Assembly (NCBI RefSeq): GCF_019336435.1
Contig: NZ_JAHWXQ010000002.1
Span: forward strand, 62,001 to 126,000
Length of the DNA stretch: 64,000 bases
Source of the DNA: Pontibacter populi
GTDB lineage: Bacteria > Bacteroidota > Bacteroidia > Cytophagales > Hymenobacteraceae
Reading direction: 5' to 3'
Below, one piece after another: positions 44,763 to 53,386 of this stretch. Positions within the stretch are counted from its first letter, which is position 1. Each line of letters starts with the position of its first letter. The position numbers were made by a program, and so were the translations under genes. Below the pieces are notes generated by a model. It ran no database searches. It was not told where the DNA came from and worked only from the letters and a program-made list of their open reading frames with translations.

Positions 44763-47098
44763 AACATATCAACTATAACCTAAAGCAACTCCTGTCTAAA
44801 AGAAGCAGGTGGCTGCTTGGTTTTGTTTTGGTTTTGCTCCTACCTATAGTTGGATTTGTAGTGCTAAATAAACTATACCCGCTAACTATAAACGTTTCCT
44901 ACTCCCCTGTTATCACGGCTTCGGATGGCAGTGTGATCAATGCGTTTTTGAGCAGCGACGACAAATGGCGGATGCAACTGGAAGCCGACGAAATAAATCC
45001 GGGGCTGAAACAAGCCGTTCTGCTGAAAGAAGATCGCTATTTCTATTATCATCCCGGGGTAAATCCTGCAGCTATAGTTCGGGCGGCTTTTAATAACCTG
45101 GCAACGGGCAAAACAACTTCCGGGGCATCTACTATAACGATGCAGGTAGCGCGGCTGCTTTACCCGAAAGAACGAACCTACCGAAACAAACTCATTGAAT
45201 TATTCAGGGCTAGCCAGTTGGAGTGGAACTATAGCAAAGACGAGATTCTGCAACTTTACCTGAACCTGGTGCCGTATGGCGGCAACATTGAAGGCGTAAA
45301 AGCGGCATCCGTACTCTACTTTCACCAGTCGCCAAAGCAGCTGAGCCTGGCGCAGTCCGTAACTTTAACCGTTATCCCAAACAAGCCTTCTTCGCTGAGA
45401 ATTGGGGAGCAAAACGCCCGTATAGTTGACTTCCGGAATAAATGGCTGCGCTACTATAAACAGGAACAAGCTTTTCCGGAGGATGCCATACAGGATGCGC
45501 TGAACGAACCTCTGGAAGCAACGCGACTGGAAGCGCCCAAAGTGGCGCCTCATTTTGCTTACCGCATGTTCCGGAAGTACAAGAACCAGCCGATCATTAA
45601 AACCACGCTTAACCGGCAGGTACAGGAAAAAGTGGAGCAACTGGCCTACAATTATATGCAGCGCCTCCGCTACCAGAACATCCACAACGCAGCCGTGCTC
45701 GTGATCAATAACCAGACAAAAGCAGTAGAAGCTTACTTAGGATCCGCGGATTTTTCGGATGTTGCGCATAGCGGGCAGGTAGATGGCGTACGGGCGATCC
45801 GGTCGCCGGGCAGTACACTGAAACCGTTTCTGTATGCCACTGCTTTTGACAAAGGACTGATCACACCTAAAACCATTATCAGTGATGTTCCAATTGATTA
45901 CGCCGGTTATCGACCGCAGAATTATTTTGGCAACTATAGTGGCAACGTAACCATTGAACTCGCGCTGGCAACCTCTTTGAATGTGCCCGCAGTAAAACTA
46001 CTGGACCAGGTGGGTGTGCATTCGTTTGTGCAGAAGTTGCAGCAGGCAGATTTTTCAGAGATGAAAGCGGAAGGCGACCAGTTGGGCTTATCGCTGATTC
46101 TGGGTGGCTGTGGCGTAAAACTGGAAGAACTGACGGCACTGTATGCAGCTTTCGCCAACCAGGGAAACTATAGCCCGATCCGGTGGCTGCAGCAGGACAC
46201 AACTCTAGTTGCTAGACAGGTTTTCTCTCCTGCTTCGAGTTTTATGATCAACCAGATCCTGACGCAATTACTGCGACCCGATTTGCCTCACAATGCCCAG
46301 AACAGCGCCCGTCTCCCTAAAATCGCCTGGAAAACCGGTACCTCTTATGGTCGGAAAGATGCCTGGAGCATTGGCTACAATAAGAACTATACGGTGGGCG
46401 TCTGGGTTGGCAATTTTTCCGGCGAAGGCGTACCCGAGCTTAACGGTACTGATTCTGCTACGCCCCTGCTTTTTGATATTTTTAACGCGATCGACTATAA
46501 CAGTATCAACAGCTGGTTCTCTCCGCCTAAAACGATAGCCAACCGGGCCGTGTGTATCGAAAGCGGAAAGCCGGGAAACACCTTTTGCAAAGACCAGGTG
46601 ATGGATACATTTATTCCGGGGATTTCTCCTGTTGCCAAATGTACGCACCTGAAAAAAGTAGCCGTATCAGAAAACGAAAAATATGCATTCTGCACCAGTT
46701 GCCAGCCCGAAACAGGAGTTTTACAGAAATGGTATCCCAACTACGCACCCGAGATCCTGACCTTCTTTGAGTCTGAGCACATTCCGTTTAAGCGCATCCC
46801 AGCGCATAATCCGTTCTGCAGCCGCATTTTCCAGGATTTTGCACCGATCATCACTTCGCCAACAGCAGAAATGGAATACTTTTTAGAACGCGATGAGCGC
46901 CAGAAACTGATGCTGCACTGCAACGCACACAACGAAGTAAAACAGGTTTACTGGTACATCAATGATAAACTGGTTCGCACCGCAGCAGCCAACGAAAAGG
47001 TTTTCTTTGAACCGGAGCGGGCTGGCAAGTATAAAATTTCCTGTACCGACGACCAGGGTCGCAATACCAACAGCTATATATCAGTGCAGTTCCTGTAG
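44750..47098 (+). CDS. pbpC: Penicillin-binding protein 1C
   Basis: This 782-residue bifunctional peptidoglycan synthase has an N-terminal membrane helix (WLLGFVLVLLLPIVGFVVL) and a GT51 transglycosylase domain (LKEDRYFYYHPGVNPAAIVRA, GASTITMQVARLL). The transpeptidase domain carries catalytic Ser355 and Lys358 (SPGSTLKP) and KTGTS, followed by the C-terminal BiPBP-C domain. No ATG is available before the membrane helix; GTG at 44750 is the only plausible start, since a TAA lies nine codons upstream in frame. It is the conserved partner of the alpha-2-macroglobulin gene. Confidence 0.93.
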   Translation: MRNLKHINYNLKQLLSKRSRWLLGFVLVLLLPIVGFVVLNKLYPLTINVSYSPVITASDGSVINAFLSSDDKWRMQLEADEINPGLKQAVLLKEDRYFYYHPGVNPAAIVRAAFNNLATGKTTSGASTITMQVARLLYPKERTYRNKLIELFRASQLEWNYSKDEILQLYLNLVPYGGNIEGVKAASVLYFHQSPKQLSLAQSVTLTVIPNKPSSLRIGEQNARIVDFRNKWLRYYKQEQAFPEDAIQDALNEPLEATRLEAPKVAPHFAYRMFRKYKNQPIIKTTLNRQVQEKVEQLAYNYMQRLRYQNIHNAAVLVINNQTKAVEAYLGSADFSDVAHSGQVDGVRAIRSPGSTLKPFLYATAFDKGLITPKTIISDVPIDYAGYRPQNYFGNYSGNVTIELALATSLNVPAVKLLDQVGVHSFVQKLQQADFSEMKAEGDQLGLSLILGGCGVKLEELTALYAAFANQGNYSPIRWLQQDTTLVARQVFSPASSFMINQILTQLLRPDLPHNAQNSARLPKIAWKTGTSYGRKDAWSIGYNKNYTVGVWVGNFSGEGVPELNGTDSATPLLFDIFNAIDYNSINSWFSPPKTIANRAVCIESGKPGNTFCKDQVMDTFIPGISPVAKCTHLKKVAVSENEKYAFCTSCQPETGVLQKWYPNYAPEILTFFESEHIPFKRIPAHNPFCSRIFQDFAPIITSPTAEMEYFLERDERQKLMLHCNAHNEVKQVYWYINDKLVRTAAANEKVFFEPERAGKYKISCTDDQGRNTNSYISVQFL

Positions 47099-47177
47099 TA
47101 AGGGATCTAGTATAGTTGGTTAAAGTCTTAAACTATAGCGACTGGTACCTGTTTTAAAACATAAGCGTAGAAACAGC

Positions 47178-48317
47178 ATGAGCTCAATCATAACTTACCA
47201 GGCTGCCAGGACGGTAGCGCCAACTATAGAACAGCATTTCAGTAACCTGCTCGGTGCTGCCCGTCAAACTACTATTGAAAACCTTGCTACAGAACCTGAT
47301 GCTGCTACTATTGAAAAAATAATTGATACCGCTTTCTGGGCCAGCCTGCAGCGCGAAGAAGGGCATGTCATTAAAATATCTATTGCCTATCTGCCACCCG
47401 CACATACTAAACACCCTGTACTATTTTTAAAGCGCCTGCCGCTTACAGCACCTGTGCTTACAAAATTGGCTCCCGGGGTAGAGCGCCCGGGTATTCACAT
47501 CGGTGTCTGGCAGGAAGATGGGGAACTATACATCTGGGGCACTACCCGCTCTATACCAAGTTTATGTTTTGTGGTAGATGTTTCGGAACCGGGGTTAATG
47601 GTGATCAAACACCGCAGACGCGATGGGTTTGGGAAATATGCGAACGTAGCCGTACTGAAAGGCGACCAGATCAAGATCATAGATGAGCAGAATACCGCAC
47701 TGGATGACTGCCCGGGATTCCTGACCTCGTTGCTGGGATTAACAACACCATCTACCACTGTTGCAGCTAATATACTGGTGCAACTGGCGGTATCGATGCG
47801 GGCACATAAGCGCGGCGGCACATTGCTTGTTGTGCCAACTGAAACAACCAACTGGCAGAATTCTATCGTCAAGCCCATGGTGTATTCCATTCAACCTACT
47901 TTATCAGGGCTGGCACGGTTAATACAGCACCAGGAAGAGGAAAGAACGAAGGGTACCTGGCAATCTGCGCTTAAAAAAGAAGTGGATGCACTGGCCGGGT
48001 TAACAGCCATCGATGGGGCCACCATCATTACAGACAACTATAAACTACTGGCTTTCGGAGCTAAAATAGGACGCGCTATTGGCAGTTCGCCTGTAGATGA
48101 AATGACCGTAACCGAACCCATCGTAGGAAACGAAGAAAAGAAACTGCACCCTGCTCATAACGGTGGTACGCGGCATTTATCAGCTGCTCAGTTCGTGCAC
48201 GACCAGCGCGATTCCCTTGGCTTGGTAGCCTCACAGGATGGGAAGTTTACGATCTTCTCCTGGTCGCCGTGTAAGCAAATGGTACATGCGCATGTGATTG
48301 ACACGTTGCTGCTATAG
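47178..48317 (+). CDS. DAC-related (DACNV-type) sensor protein
   Basis: The C-terminal part of this 379-residue protein resembles the DisA/CdaA diadenylate cyclase fold: a DGATII motif (residues 279-284), LLAFGAKIG, then GGTRHLSAAQFV (329-340) and SLGLVASQDGKFTIFSW. In active enzymes the second motif is GTRHRAA; here the Arg after His is replaced by Leu. I believe this matches the Pfam family named DACNV, described as probable sensor domains, so cyclase activity is unlikely. The N-terminal half is of unknown type. It is followed at 44 bases by a greB-like gene. Family call moderate; function unknown. Confidence 0.65.
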   Translation: MSSIITYQAARTVAPTIEQHFSNLLGAARQTTIENLATEPDAATIEKIIDTAFWASLQREEGHVIKISIAYLPPAHTKHPVLFLKRLPLTAPVLTKLAPGVERPGIHIGVWQEDGELYIWGTTRSIPSLCFVVDVSEPGLMVIKHRRRDGFGKYANVAVLKGDQIKIIDEQNTALDDCPGFLTSLLGLTTPSTTVAANILVQLAVSMRAHKRGGTLLVVPTETTNWQNSIVKPMVYSIQPTLSGLARLIQHQEEERTKGTWQSALKKEVDALAGLTAIDGATIITDNYKLLAFGAKIGRAIGSSPVDEMTVTEPIVGNEEKKLHPAHNGGTRHLSAAQFVHDQRDSLGLVASQDGKFTIFSWSPCKQMVHAHVIDTLLL

Positions 48318-48361
48318 TTTATAGTTTGTAACACCGCTACAAAGCCTGCGTTACTACCCTC

Positions 48362-48886
48362 ATGAGCAGAGCATTTGTAAAAGAAGACGATTCCGGTGAA
48401 GCCCCGATCATTCCGCCAAGAGCGGCATTGCCACCCGGTGTAACCAACTATGTAACGCCACGTGGCCTGGAATTACTACGCACCGAACTTACCGAACTGG
48501 AAGCAGAACGAAGTCAGGCAGAGGCCAACCGCGACAATGAAGCGGAGCGCACCCGTCAGCTAACGATACTTAACGGACGAATTGCAGCGCTTACATCGCG
48601 CATTGCAACTGCCAAAGTCATCGATACAAAAGACCAGCCTGCAAATCAGGTTAGGTTTGGAGCGACCGTTACGCTTGAAACCATTAAAGGGAAAAATCCC
48701 GGCCAGGAAAGAACATTTACGATAGTTGGCGTAGATGAAGCCTCCGTAGAAGCCGGGTTAATTGCCTTTGTGGCACCCATCGCCAAAATTGTAACAGGCG
48801 CTAAAGTAGGCCAGAAAATAACGTTACGCCTTGGTAAGGATGAAGAAGTAGCCGAAGTGACCAATATCTCCTATCAAAACAATTAA
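48362..48886 (+). CDS. greB: GreA/GreB-family transcription elongation factor
   Basis: The 174-residue protein starts MSRAFVKEDDSGE, typical of GreB. It has an N-terminal coiled coil (LLRTELTELEAERSQAEANRDNEAERT), whose acidic tip would enter the RNA polymerase channel, and a C-terminal FKBP-like domain (VRFGATVTLETIKGKNPGQERTF). It would rescue backtracked polymerase by stimulating transcript cleavage. It lies between the DAC-like gene and a two-component system. Confidence 0.85.
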   Translation: MSRAFVKEDDSGEAPIIPPRAALPPGVTNYVTPRGLELLRTELTELEAERSQAEANRDNEAERTRQLTILNGRIAALTSRIATAKVIDTKDQPANQVRFGATVTLETIKGKNPGQERTFTIVGVDEASVEAGLIAFVAPIAKIVTGAKVGQKITLRLGKDEEVAEVTNISYQNN

Positions 48887-48900
48887 AATTAAAGTACACA

Positions 48901-48925
48901 GATTTGCTCCAGAATCGGGTGTTAA
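48901..48925 (+). promoter_or_regulatory. Possible operator upstream of the response regulator
   Basis: This 25-base element begins GATT, has CTCCAGAATC in the middle and ends GTTAA. It is matched at 18 of 25 positions, without gaps, by 50915-50939 upstream of the lipoprotein gene, including seven bases in a row (CAGAATC). Both are within 50 bases of a start codon. I infer a binding site for the response regulator. Confidence 0.45.
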
Positions 48926-48948
48926 GTTGCTTACCTGAACTATAAACT

Positions 48949-49626
48949 ATGCGCATACTGATCATCGAGGACGAACAGGAACTGAACAACTCTATAGTTA
49001 CCTACCTGCAACAGGAAGGCTATAGTTGCGATGCTGCCTACGATTTTAAAGAAGCCAGCCTCAAGGTTGCTGACCTTCCTTATACCTGCGTGCTTGTAGA
49101 TCTGAACCTGCCCCACGGTAACGGCTTGGACATTGTGCGGCTGCTGAAAGAAAATACCCCGGAGACCGGCATCATCATTATTTCTGCTAAAAACGCATTG
49201 GATGACAGGATTACCGGACTGGAGATAGGTGCAGATGATTACCTCACCAAACCTTTCCATTTATCGGAACTGAACGCGCGGGTAAAATCTGTTATCCGGA
49301 GACGGAATTTTAACGGACATAAATCGGTAAAAGCCGGTGCGCTGGAGGTTTTCCCGGATTCGGCAGAGGCACAGGTAAATGGGCAAAAACTGACATTGAC
49401 CAAAAAAGAATACGATCTGCTGCTGTACTTTCTATCGAACCGGAACCGGGTACTTACCAAAGACTCTATTGCCGAACATTTGTGGGGCGACCATGTCGAA
49501 GCGCTCGATTCGCTTGATTTCGTGTACACGCACATCAAAAACCTGCGCCGCAAAATTATGGAGGCCGGCGGCGAAGACTATATCCAAACGGTGTATGGCC
49601 TGGGTTATAAGTTTGCAGCCGAATGA
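48949..49626 (+). CDS. OmpR-family response regulator
   Basis: This 225-residue regulator has a receiver domain with the acidic pair Glu7-Asp8, the phospho-acceptor Asp51 (CVLVDLNLPHGNG) and the conserved Lys in DDYLTKPF. A winged-helix DNA-binding domain follows (LTKKEYDLLLYFLSNRNRVLTK, ending VYGLGYKF). Its stop overlaps the ATG of the kinase gene by 4 bases. It probably acts on itself and on the downstream lipoprotein gene through a shared 25-base element. Confidence 0.95.
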   Translation: MRILIIEDEQELNNSIVTYLQQEGYSCDAAYDFKEASLKVADLPYTCVLVDLNLPHGNGLDIVRLLKENTPETGIIIISAKNALDDRITGLEIGADDYLTKPFHLSELNARVKSVIRRRNFNGHKSVKAGALEVFPDSAEAQVNGQKLTLTKKEYDLLLYFLSNRNRVLTKDSIAEHLWGDHVEALDSLDFVYTHIKNLRRKIMEAGGEDYIQTVYGLGYKFAAE

Positions 49627-50903
49627 GGATCCTGACTAAAACAAGTCTGTATTACCTGCTCGTGTCATTTGTCGTGTTCCTGATGGGTGGCATTGCTTAC
49701 TATACCATTATGCAGGGTGAGATCTACGACGAGGTGGATGATCAGCTTTTTACCGATAAAGAAAATATCCTGGCTTTTATCCGTCGCACTAATGAGCTTC
49801 CGCACGTAACCTCGGGCGTAACGGAAACTATAGTTGTAAAGGAAGTAACCAATAATAATCCGGTACTCGAGGCGCTCACCGATACGCTTATCTATAGTTC
49901 CTACGACGAAGAATATATCCCCTACCGACGCCTGACTTTTACTACTTACCAGAAGGGAAAGGCCTACCAGTATACGATCATGAAGTCTGTCATGGATTTT
50001 GACGACCTTTTTGAAAGCACAGTGTTTGCAATGGGCTGGACGTTCCTGATGCTTTTAGTCGGCTTGGGAGCTGTAAACTATAGTATAAACAAGTATACCT
50101 GGCGCAACTTTTACGATACCCTGGATAAGATAAAACGCTACAGTTTGTCACAATACGGCCCGCTGCAACTTAAACCCTCCGAAACAACAGAGTTTCAGGA
50201 ATTAAACACGGTGCTGCAGAACATGACAAATAAAATTCACAGTGATTACTTGAACCTGAAAGAATTTACCGAAAACGTATCGCATGAGATACAAACCCCA
50301 TTAGCTATAGTTAACAGCAAACTGGAGCTCTTTATGCAATCCGGCAACCTGACTTCGACTGAGGCTAAACTGCTGGAAGACATGCACAATTCAGTAAGCC
50401 GCCTGGCACGTTTAAACAAATCACTCATTCTGCTTACCCGCATCGAAAACCGAGAATTTAAAGAAAATGAAGATATCCCGATGCACGAGCTCCTTGCCGA
50501 ACAGACTGAGCAACTTCAGGAAATTATAGAAATGCATGGCCTTACAGTAGCGCAAACTATAGATCAGCCTGTGCAAGTGCACATGAACCGGGGTCTTGCC
50601 GAAGTGCTGGTCTCAAACCTGCTCATTAATGCTATCCAGCATAACCAACCAGACGGTGTCATAACCATTACCCTGGATCAGGAAAAGCTTTGCCTGAAAA
50701 ATACCGGTGAAGAATTACATGAACCAGGTAGTAACCTATTCGGCCGTTTTGTGAGCGGAAGTAAGCGCTCAGACTCCTTAGGGATCGGGCTGGCACTGGT
50801 AAGCCGTATCTGTTCTGTTTACAACATGCGCCCAAACTATAGTTTTGTTGATGGCATGCACGTGCTTTGCATCTATTTCAATCAAATTCCTTTTAAAAAA
50901 TAA
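49623..50903 (+). CDS. Sensor histidine kinase
   Basis: This 426-residue kinase has two membrane helices (near residues 8-28 and 135-157) flanking a ~105-residue periplasmic sensor, a phospho-acceptor His in the NVSHEIQTPLAIV H-box, an N-box (SNLLINAIQHN) and an ATP lid (SDSLGIGLALVSRI). The usual DxGxG is altered to NTGEEL. It is coupled by a 4-base overlap with the regulator. In Bacteroidota this kinase type is often followed by PepSY-like periplasmic proteins, as here. Confidence 0.93.
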   Translation: MRILTKTSLYYLLVSFVVFLMGGIAYYTIMQGEIYDEVDDQLFTDKENILAFIRRTNELPHVTSGVTETIVVKEVTNNNPVLEALTDTLIYSSYDEEYIPYRRLTFTTYQKGKAYQYTIMKSVMDFDDLFESTVFAMGWTFLMLLVGLGAVNYSINKYTWRNFYDTLDKIKRYSLSQYGPLQLKPSETTEFQELNTVLQNMTNKIHSDYLNLKEFTENVSHEIQTPLAIVNSKLELFMQSGNLTSTEAKLLEDMHNSVSRLARLNKSLILLTRIENREFKENEDIPMHELLAEQTEQLQEIIEMHGLTVAQTIDQPVQVHMNRGLAEVLVSNLLINAIQHNQPDGVITITLDQEKLCLKNTGEELHEPGSNLFGRFVSGSKRSDSLGIGLALVSRICSVYNMRPNYSFVDGMHVLCIYFNQIPFKK

Positions 50904-50914
50904 TATCTCCTACA

Positions 50915-50939
50915 GATTGTCTTCAGAATCATGTCGTAA
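50915..50939 (+). promoter_or_regulatory. Possible operator upstream of the PepSY-like lipoprotein
   Basis: This 25-base element contains CTTCAGAATC and pairs with the similar one at 48901-48925 upstream of the response regulator (18 of 25 positions). It ends 34 bases before the ATG at 50974. Likely target of the same two-component system, inferred. Confidence 0.45.
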
Positions 50940-50973
50940 ACTTCGGTTGATATTAGACTAAAAGACGATCATC

Positions 50974-52245
50974 ATGAAAAAATATAGCCTATATGCGTTT
51001 ACACTTGCCGTTATAATGGCAGGTACCGCGTGTGACCCGATCTGGGAGAATACCAAAGTGCCGGAAGCTGTTAAAGTACAGTTTGCAGACCGTTACCCAA
51101 CTATAAAAAATGCTGACTGGGATAATGAGAACGGCAATTTTGAAGCTGAGTTTAAAGTAAACGGCCTGGAACGAACAGCCCTTTTCTCACCTGACGGAAA
51201 ACTTCTAAGTTATACCGAAGAAATAGATCAGCGACATTTACCTAACTCCATTCTGAGTCAGGTGCAGGCGCAATACGCCAACTATAGAATTGACGAAGCG
51301 CATCGTGTTCAGCAAAATGGCAATGCCAACTATGTTGTGGAGCTGGAAGATAACATGGATGAGGTAAAGCTACACTTTGATGCATCCGGTAAACTGATCG
51401 AGCAACAAAAGAGCACAGCAACTGCCATACAGCAGGAAGCATCACTTATTCCAACTGGTATACAAAATGGAGGTACCAACGGATTAAATGCCCCTGTGGA
51501 GCAATGGGAACTGCCGGATAATCTGCGAGAAGTTTCCGGTATTGCCATGCTGGAAGATGGTCTGATTGCCTGCGTGCAGGACGAAGAGGGCGCCATCCAT
51601 TTATGGGACCCTCAGAAGAAAACTATAGTAGAGAAGATAAATTTTGCAGGCCCAGGTGATTACGAAGGTATTTCTATAGTTGATAAAGACGCCTACATAC
51701 TACGAAGCGATGGTTCTATTTACGAGGTTACAGACTTCAGGAATGGTAAGCCTGCTGTAAAAGAGTATAAGACCGTTTTAGCCAGTACGCAAAATACAGA
51801 GGGCCTCGCTTATGATGCAACTAACAACCGACTGCTAATTGCTTGTAAAGGGTACGATTCTACGCTTGGTGATAACAAAGGGATCTATAGTTTCTCTTTA
51901 AACGATAAAAAGATGCAGGCCGAACCTGTGTTTCAAATCTCCCTGAAGCAGGATAACCTGAGCACTACTGGTAAAAAGAAAAAGAAGGGCCAATATGATG
52001 TGCTGCAACCTTCTTCTTTCGAGGTCCATCCGACTACTGGCGAACTATACCTGATGGATGCAGTAAATACCCGCCTTCATGTTATAAACGAGCAAGGCGA
52101 AATCCTGAAAACGATACCGTTGGACAAACAACTATTTAAGCAACCGGAAGGCCTGACCTTTAACCCGAACGGTGAACTATACATTGCCAGCGAAGGTGGT
52201 AAAAAAGGGAAAGGTGTTATCGTTAAATACGCGTCAGGAATCTAA
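50974..52245 (+). CDS. Lipoprotein: PepSY-like domains joined to an SdiA-regulated-type beta-propeller
   Basis: The 423-residue protein has a signal with lipobox AGTAC (Cys20). The first ~150 residues hold two PepSY-like (DUF2874-type) units: AVKVQFADRYPTIKNADWD and NYVVELEDNMDEVKLHFD. From about residue 185 on, a beta-propeller of the SdiA-regulated/NHL type follows (LREVSGIAMLEDGLIACVQDE, NTEGLAYDATNNRLLIACKG, QPEGLTFNPNGELYIASEGG). The two parts usually occur as separate proteins. It follows a two-component system, which commonly controls PepSY-like proteins. Confidence 0.8.
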   Translation: MKKYSLYAFTLAVIMAGTACDPIWENTKVPEAVKVQFADRYPTIKNADWDNENGNFEAEFKVNGLERTALFSPDGKLLSYTEEIDQRHLPNSILSQVQAQYANYRIDEAHRVQQNGNANYVVELEDNMDEVKLHFDASGKLIEQQKSTATAIQQEASLIPTGIQNGGTNGLNAPVEQWELPDNLREVSGIAMLEDGLIACVQDEEGAIHLWDPQKKTIVEKINFAGPGDYEGISIVDKDAYILRSDGSIYEVTDFRNGKPAVKEYKTVLASTQNTEGLAYDATNNRLLIACKGYDSTLGDNKGIYSFSLNDKKMQAEPVFQISLKQDNLSTTGKKKKKGQYDVLQPSSFEVHPTTGELYLMDAVNTRLHVINEQGEILKTIPLDKQLFKQPEGLTFNPNGELYIASEGGKKGKGVIVKYASGI

Positions 52246-52263
52246 CGATCCAGCTTATAAACT

Positions 52264-52306
52264 AAAAGCTCCCGAACTATAGCTTAACTATGGTTTGGGA
52301 GCTTTT
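52264..52306 (+). terminator. Terminator containing a CTATAG/CTATGG stem
   Basis: AAAAGCTCCC (52264-52273) pairs with GGGAGCTTTT (52297-52306). The stem continues inward through GAACTATAG (52274-52282) with CTATGGTTT (52288-52296), giving 19 pairs with two G-U pairs. T residues follow. One copy of the iterated motif forms the upper stem. Confidence 0.88.
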
Positions 52307-52677
52307 TTATTTAAGGTTTAATTTACCACTTTAAATAAAGTCAGTAACTACAGAAGTTGTTTTGGTGGTTGATCTGCTATTATCAAAAGTTAATGCTCTT
52401 TCGGACTTCCAAGTCCGAAAGCACTCTGCTGGGGACTTCCTAGTCCCCGAATATTAGCTATCATTTAACGCGGACTTGGAAGTCCGCAGCAGAAAAAGTT
52501 TCGGACACAGATGTCCAAAACTGCAGTTTAAAAATTTAGCCTTTGGGCTATGGTAACTAGACCAACTATAGCACACTATGACTTTCAAAAACTATAAATC
52601 CAAAACAAGTTCTATACTCTATACTACCCTACTATAGAAACTGCAAAAGCTATATCCCCAACTACCGGGGAAATAAA
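52307..52677. other. Intergenic region between convergent genes, with REP-like hairpins
   Basis: This gap holds the REP-like hairpin cluster at 52398-52516, three copies of CTATAG-type motif between 52563 and 52637, and no ORF that looks real. I saw no RNA gene. Confidence 0.6.
52398..52516. repeat. Cluster of four REP-like palindromes sharing GGACTT/AAGTCC
   Basis: Four short hairpins stand in a row: 52398-52421 (CTTTCGGACTT with AAGTCCGAAAG), 52431-52448 (GGGGACT with AGTCCCC), 52470-52487 (GCGGACTT with AAGTCCGC) and 52503-52516 (GGACA with TGTCC). The first and third have loops CC and GG, so they are opposite in orientation. The spacing is irregular (10-22 bases), unlike CRISPR. REP elements of this type are often moved by RAYT transposases; none is in the window. 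Confidence 0.75.
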
Positions 52678-52705
52678 AAAGGGCTTAACCGAAGTTAAGC
52701 CCTTT
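52678..52705 (-). terminator. Terminator after rplT
   Basis: AAAGGGCTTAAC (52678-52689) pairs perfectly with GTTAAGCCCTTT (52694-52705), loop CGAA, and the minus strand continues into a T-rich stretch. It ends the thrS-infC-rpmI-rplT unit. Confidence 0.9.
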
Positions 52706-52727
52706 CTGTCTTATATAACGAAGTAAA

Positions 52728-53072
52728 TTACTTTACTTTATCAACGATGCTCTTGAAAGCTTCTGGGTGGTTCATCGCCAGGTCAGCAAGTACTTTGCGG
52801 TTTAGGTCGATGTTAGCCTTTTTAAGGGCGCCCATTAAAGCTGAGTAAGAAAGACCGTGCTCACGTGCACCTGCGTTAATACGCTGGATCCAAAGTGCGC
52901 GGAAGTCTCTTTTCTTCTGCTTTCTGTCGCGGTATGCGTAAGTTAAACCTTTTTCAACAGCGTTTTTCGCTACTGTCCAAACGTTCTTACGACGGCCAAA
53001 GTAACCTTTGGCCATTTTCATTATTTTCTTTCTTCTGTGTCGTGCTGCTACGACGTTTACCGATCTAGGCAT
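52728..53072 (-). CDS. rplT: 50S ribosomal protein L20
   Basis: The 114-residue protein has the L20 pattern ([30 protein letters not shown], then [21 protein letters not shown]). It binds 23S rRNA early in 50S assembly, and in many bacteria represses its own operon. It is last in the conserved thrS-infC-rpmI-rplT order, 96 bases after rpmI. Confidence 0.98.
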   Translation of the reverse strand: MPRSVNVVAARHRRKKIMKMAKGYFGRRKNVWTVAKNAVEKGLTYAYRDRKQKKRDFRALWIQRINAGAREHGLSYSALMGALKKANIDLNRKVLADLAMNHPEAFKSIVDKVK

Positions 53073-53168
53073 TTCTTTACAGTTTTAGCGGCTGGTGATT
53101 ACGTTTAATCTTTAAATAAGACCAGACACTGGGTTTTTACTAATTAATTAACCTTCTAATTCCTGGAA

Positions 53169-53363
53169 TTAGATTTGAAGCATTGCTTTTACTCTGTTCA
53201 TATCAGCTGAGCTAACAAGACCAGAGTGTGTTAAGTTACGCTTCTGCTTCGTCGTTTTCTTGGTCAGGATGTGGCTTTTATAAGCGTGCTTACGCTTAAC
53301 TTTGCCAGTACCTGTCAAAGAAAAACGCTTCTTTGCACCAGATTTAGTTTTAACTTTTGGCAT
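53169..53363 (-). CDS. rpmI: 50S ribosomal protein L35
   Basis: The 64-residue basic protein starts [31 protein letters not shown], the L35 signature, and ends [17 protein letters not shown]. It is encoded 23 bases after infC. Confidence 0.97.
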   Translation of the reverse strand: MPKVKTKSGAKKRFSLTGTGKVKRKHAYKSHILTKKTTKQKRNLTHSGLVSSADMNRVKAMLQI

Positions 53364-53386
53364 GAGTATATAAATTATGAAACAAA

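Noticed and set aside
47178..48317. Annotation as an active diadenylate cyclase
   Set aside because: The RHR of the ATP site reads RHL and the overall match is remote, so only a DAC-related sensor call is supported.
52398..52516. Possible CRISPR array
   Set aside because: Repeats are short palindromes that differ from each other, the gaps are irregular, and no cas genes are present.
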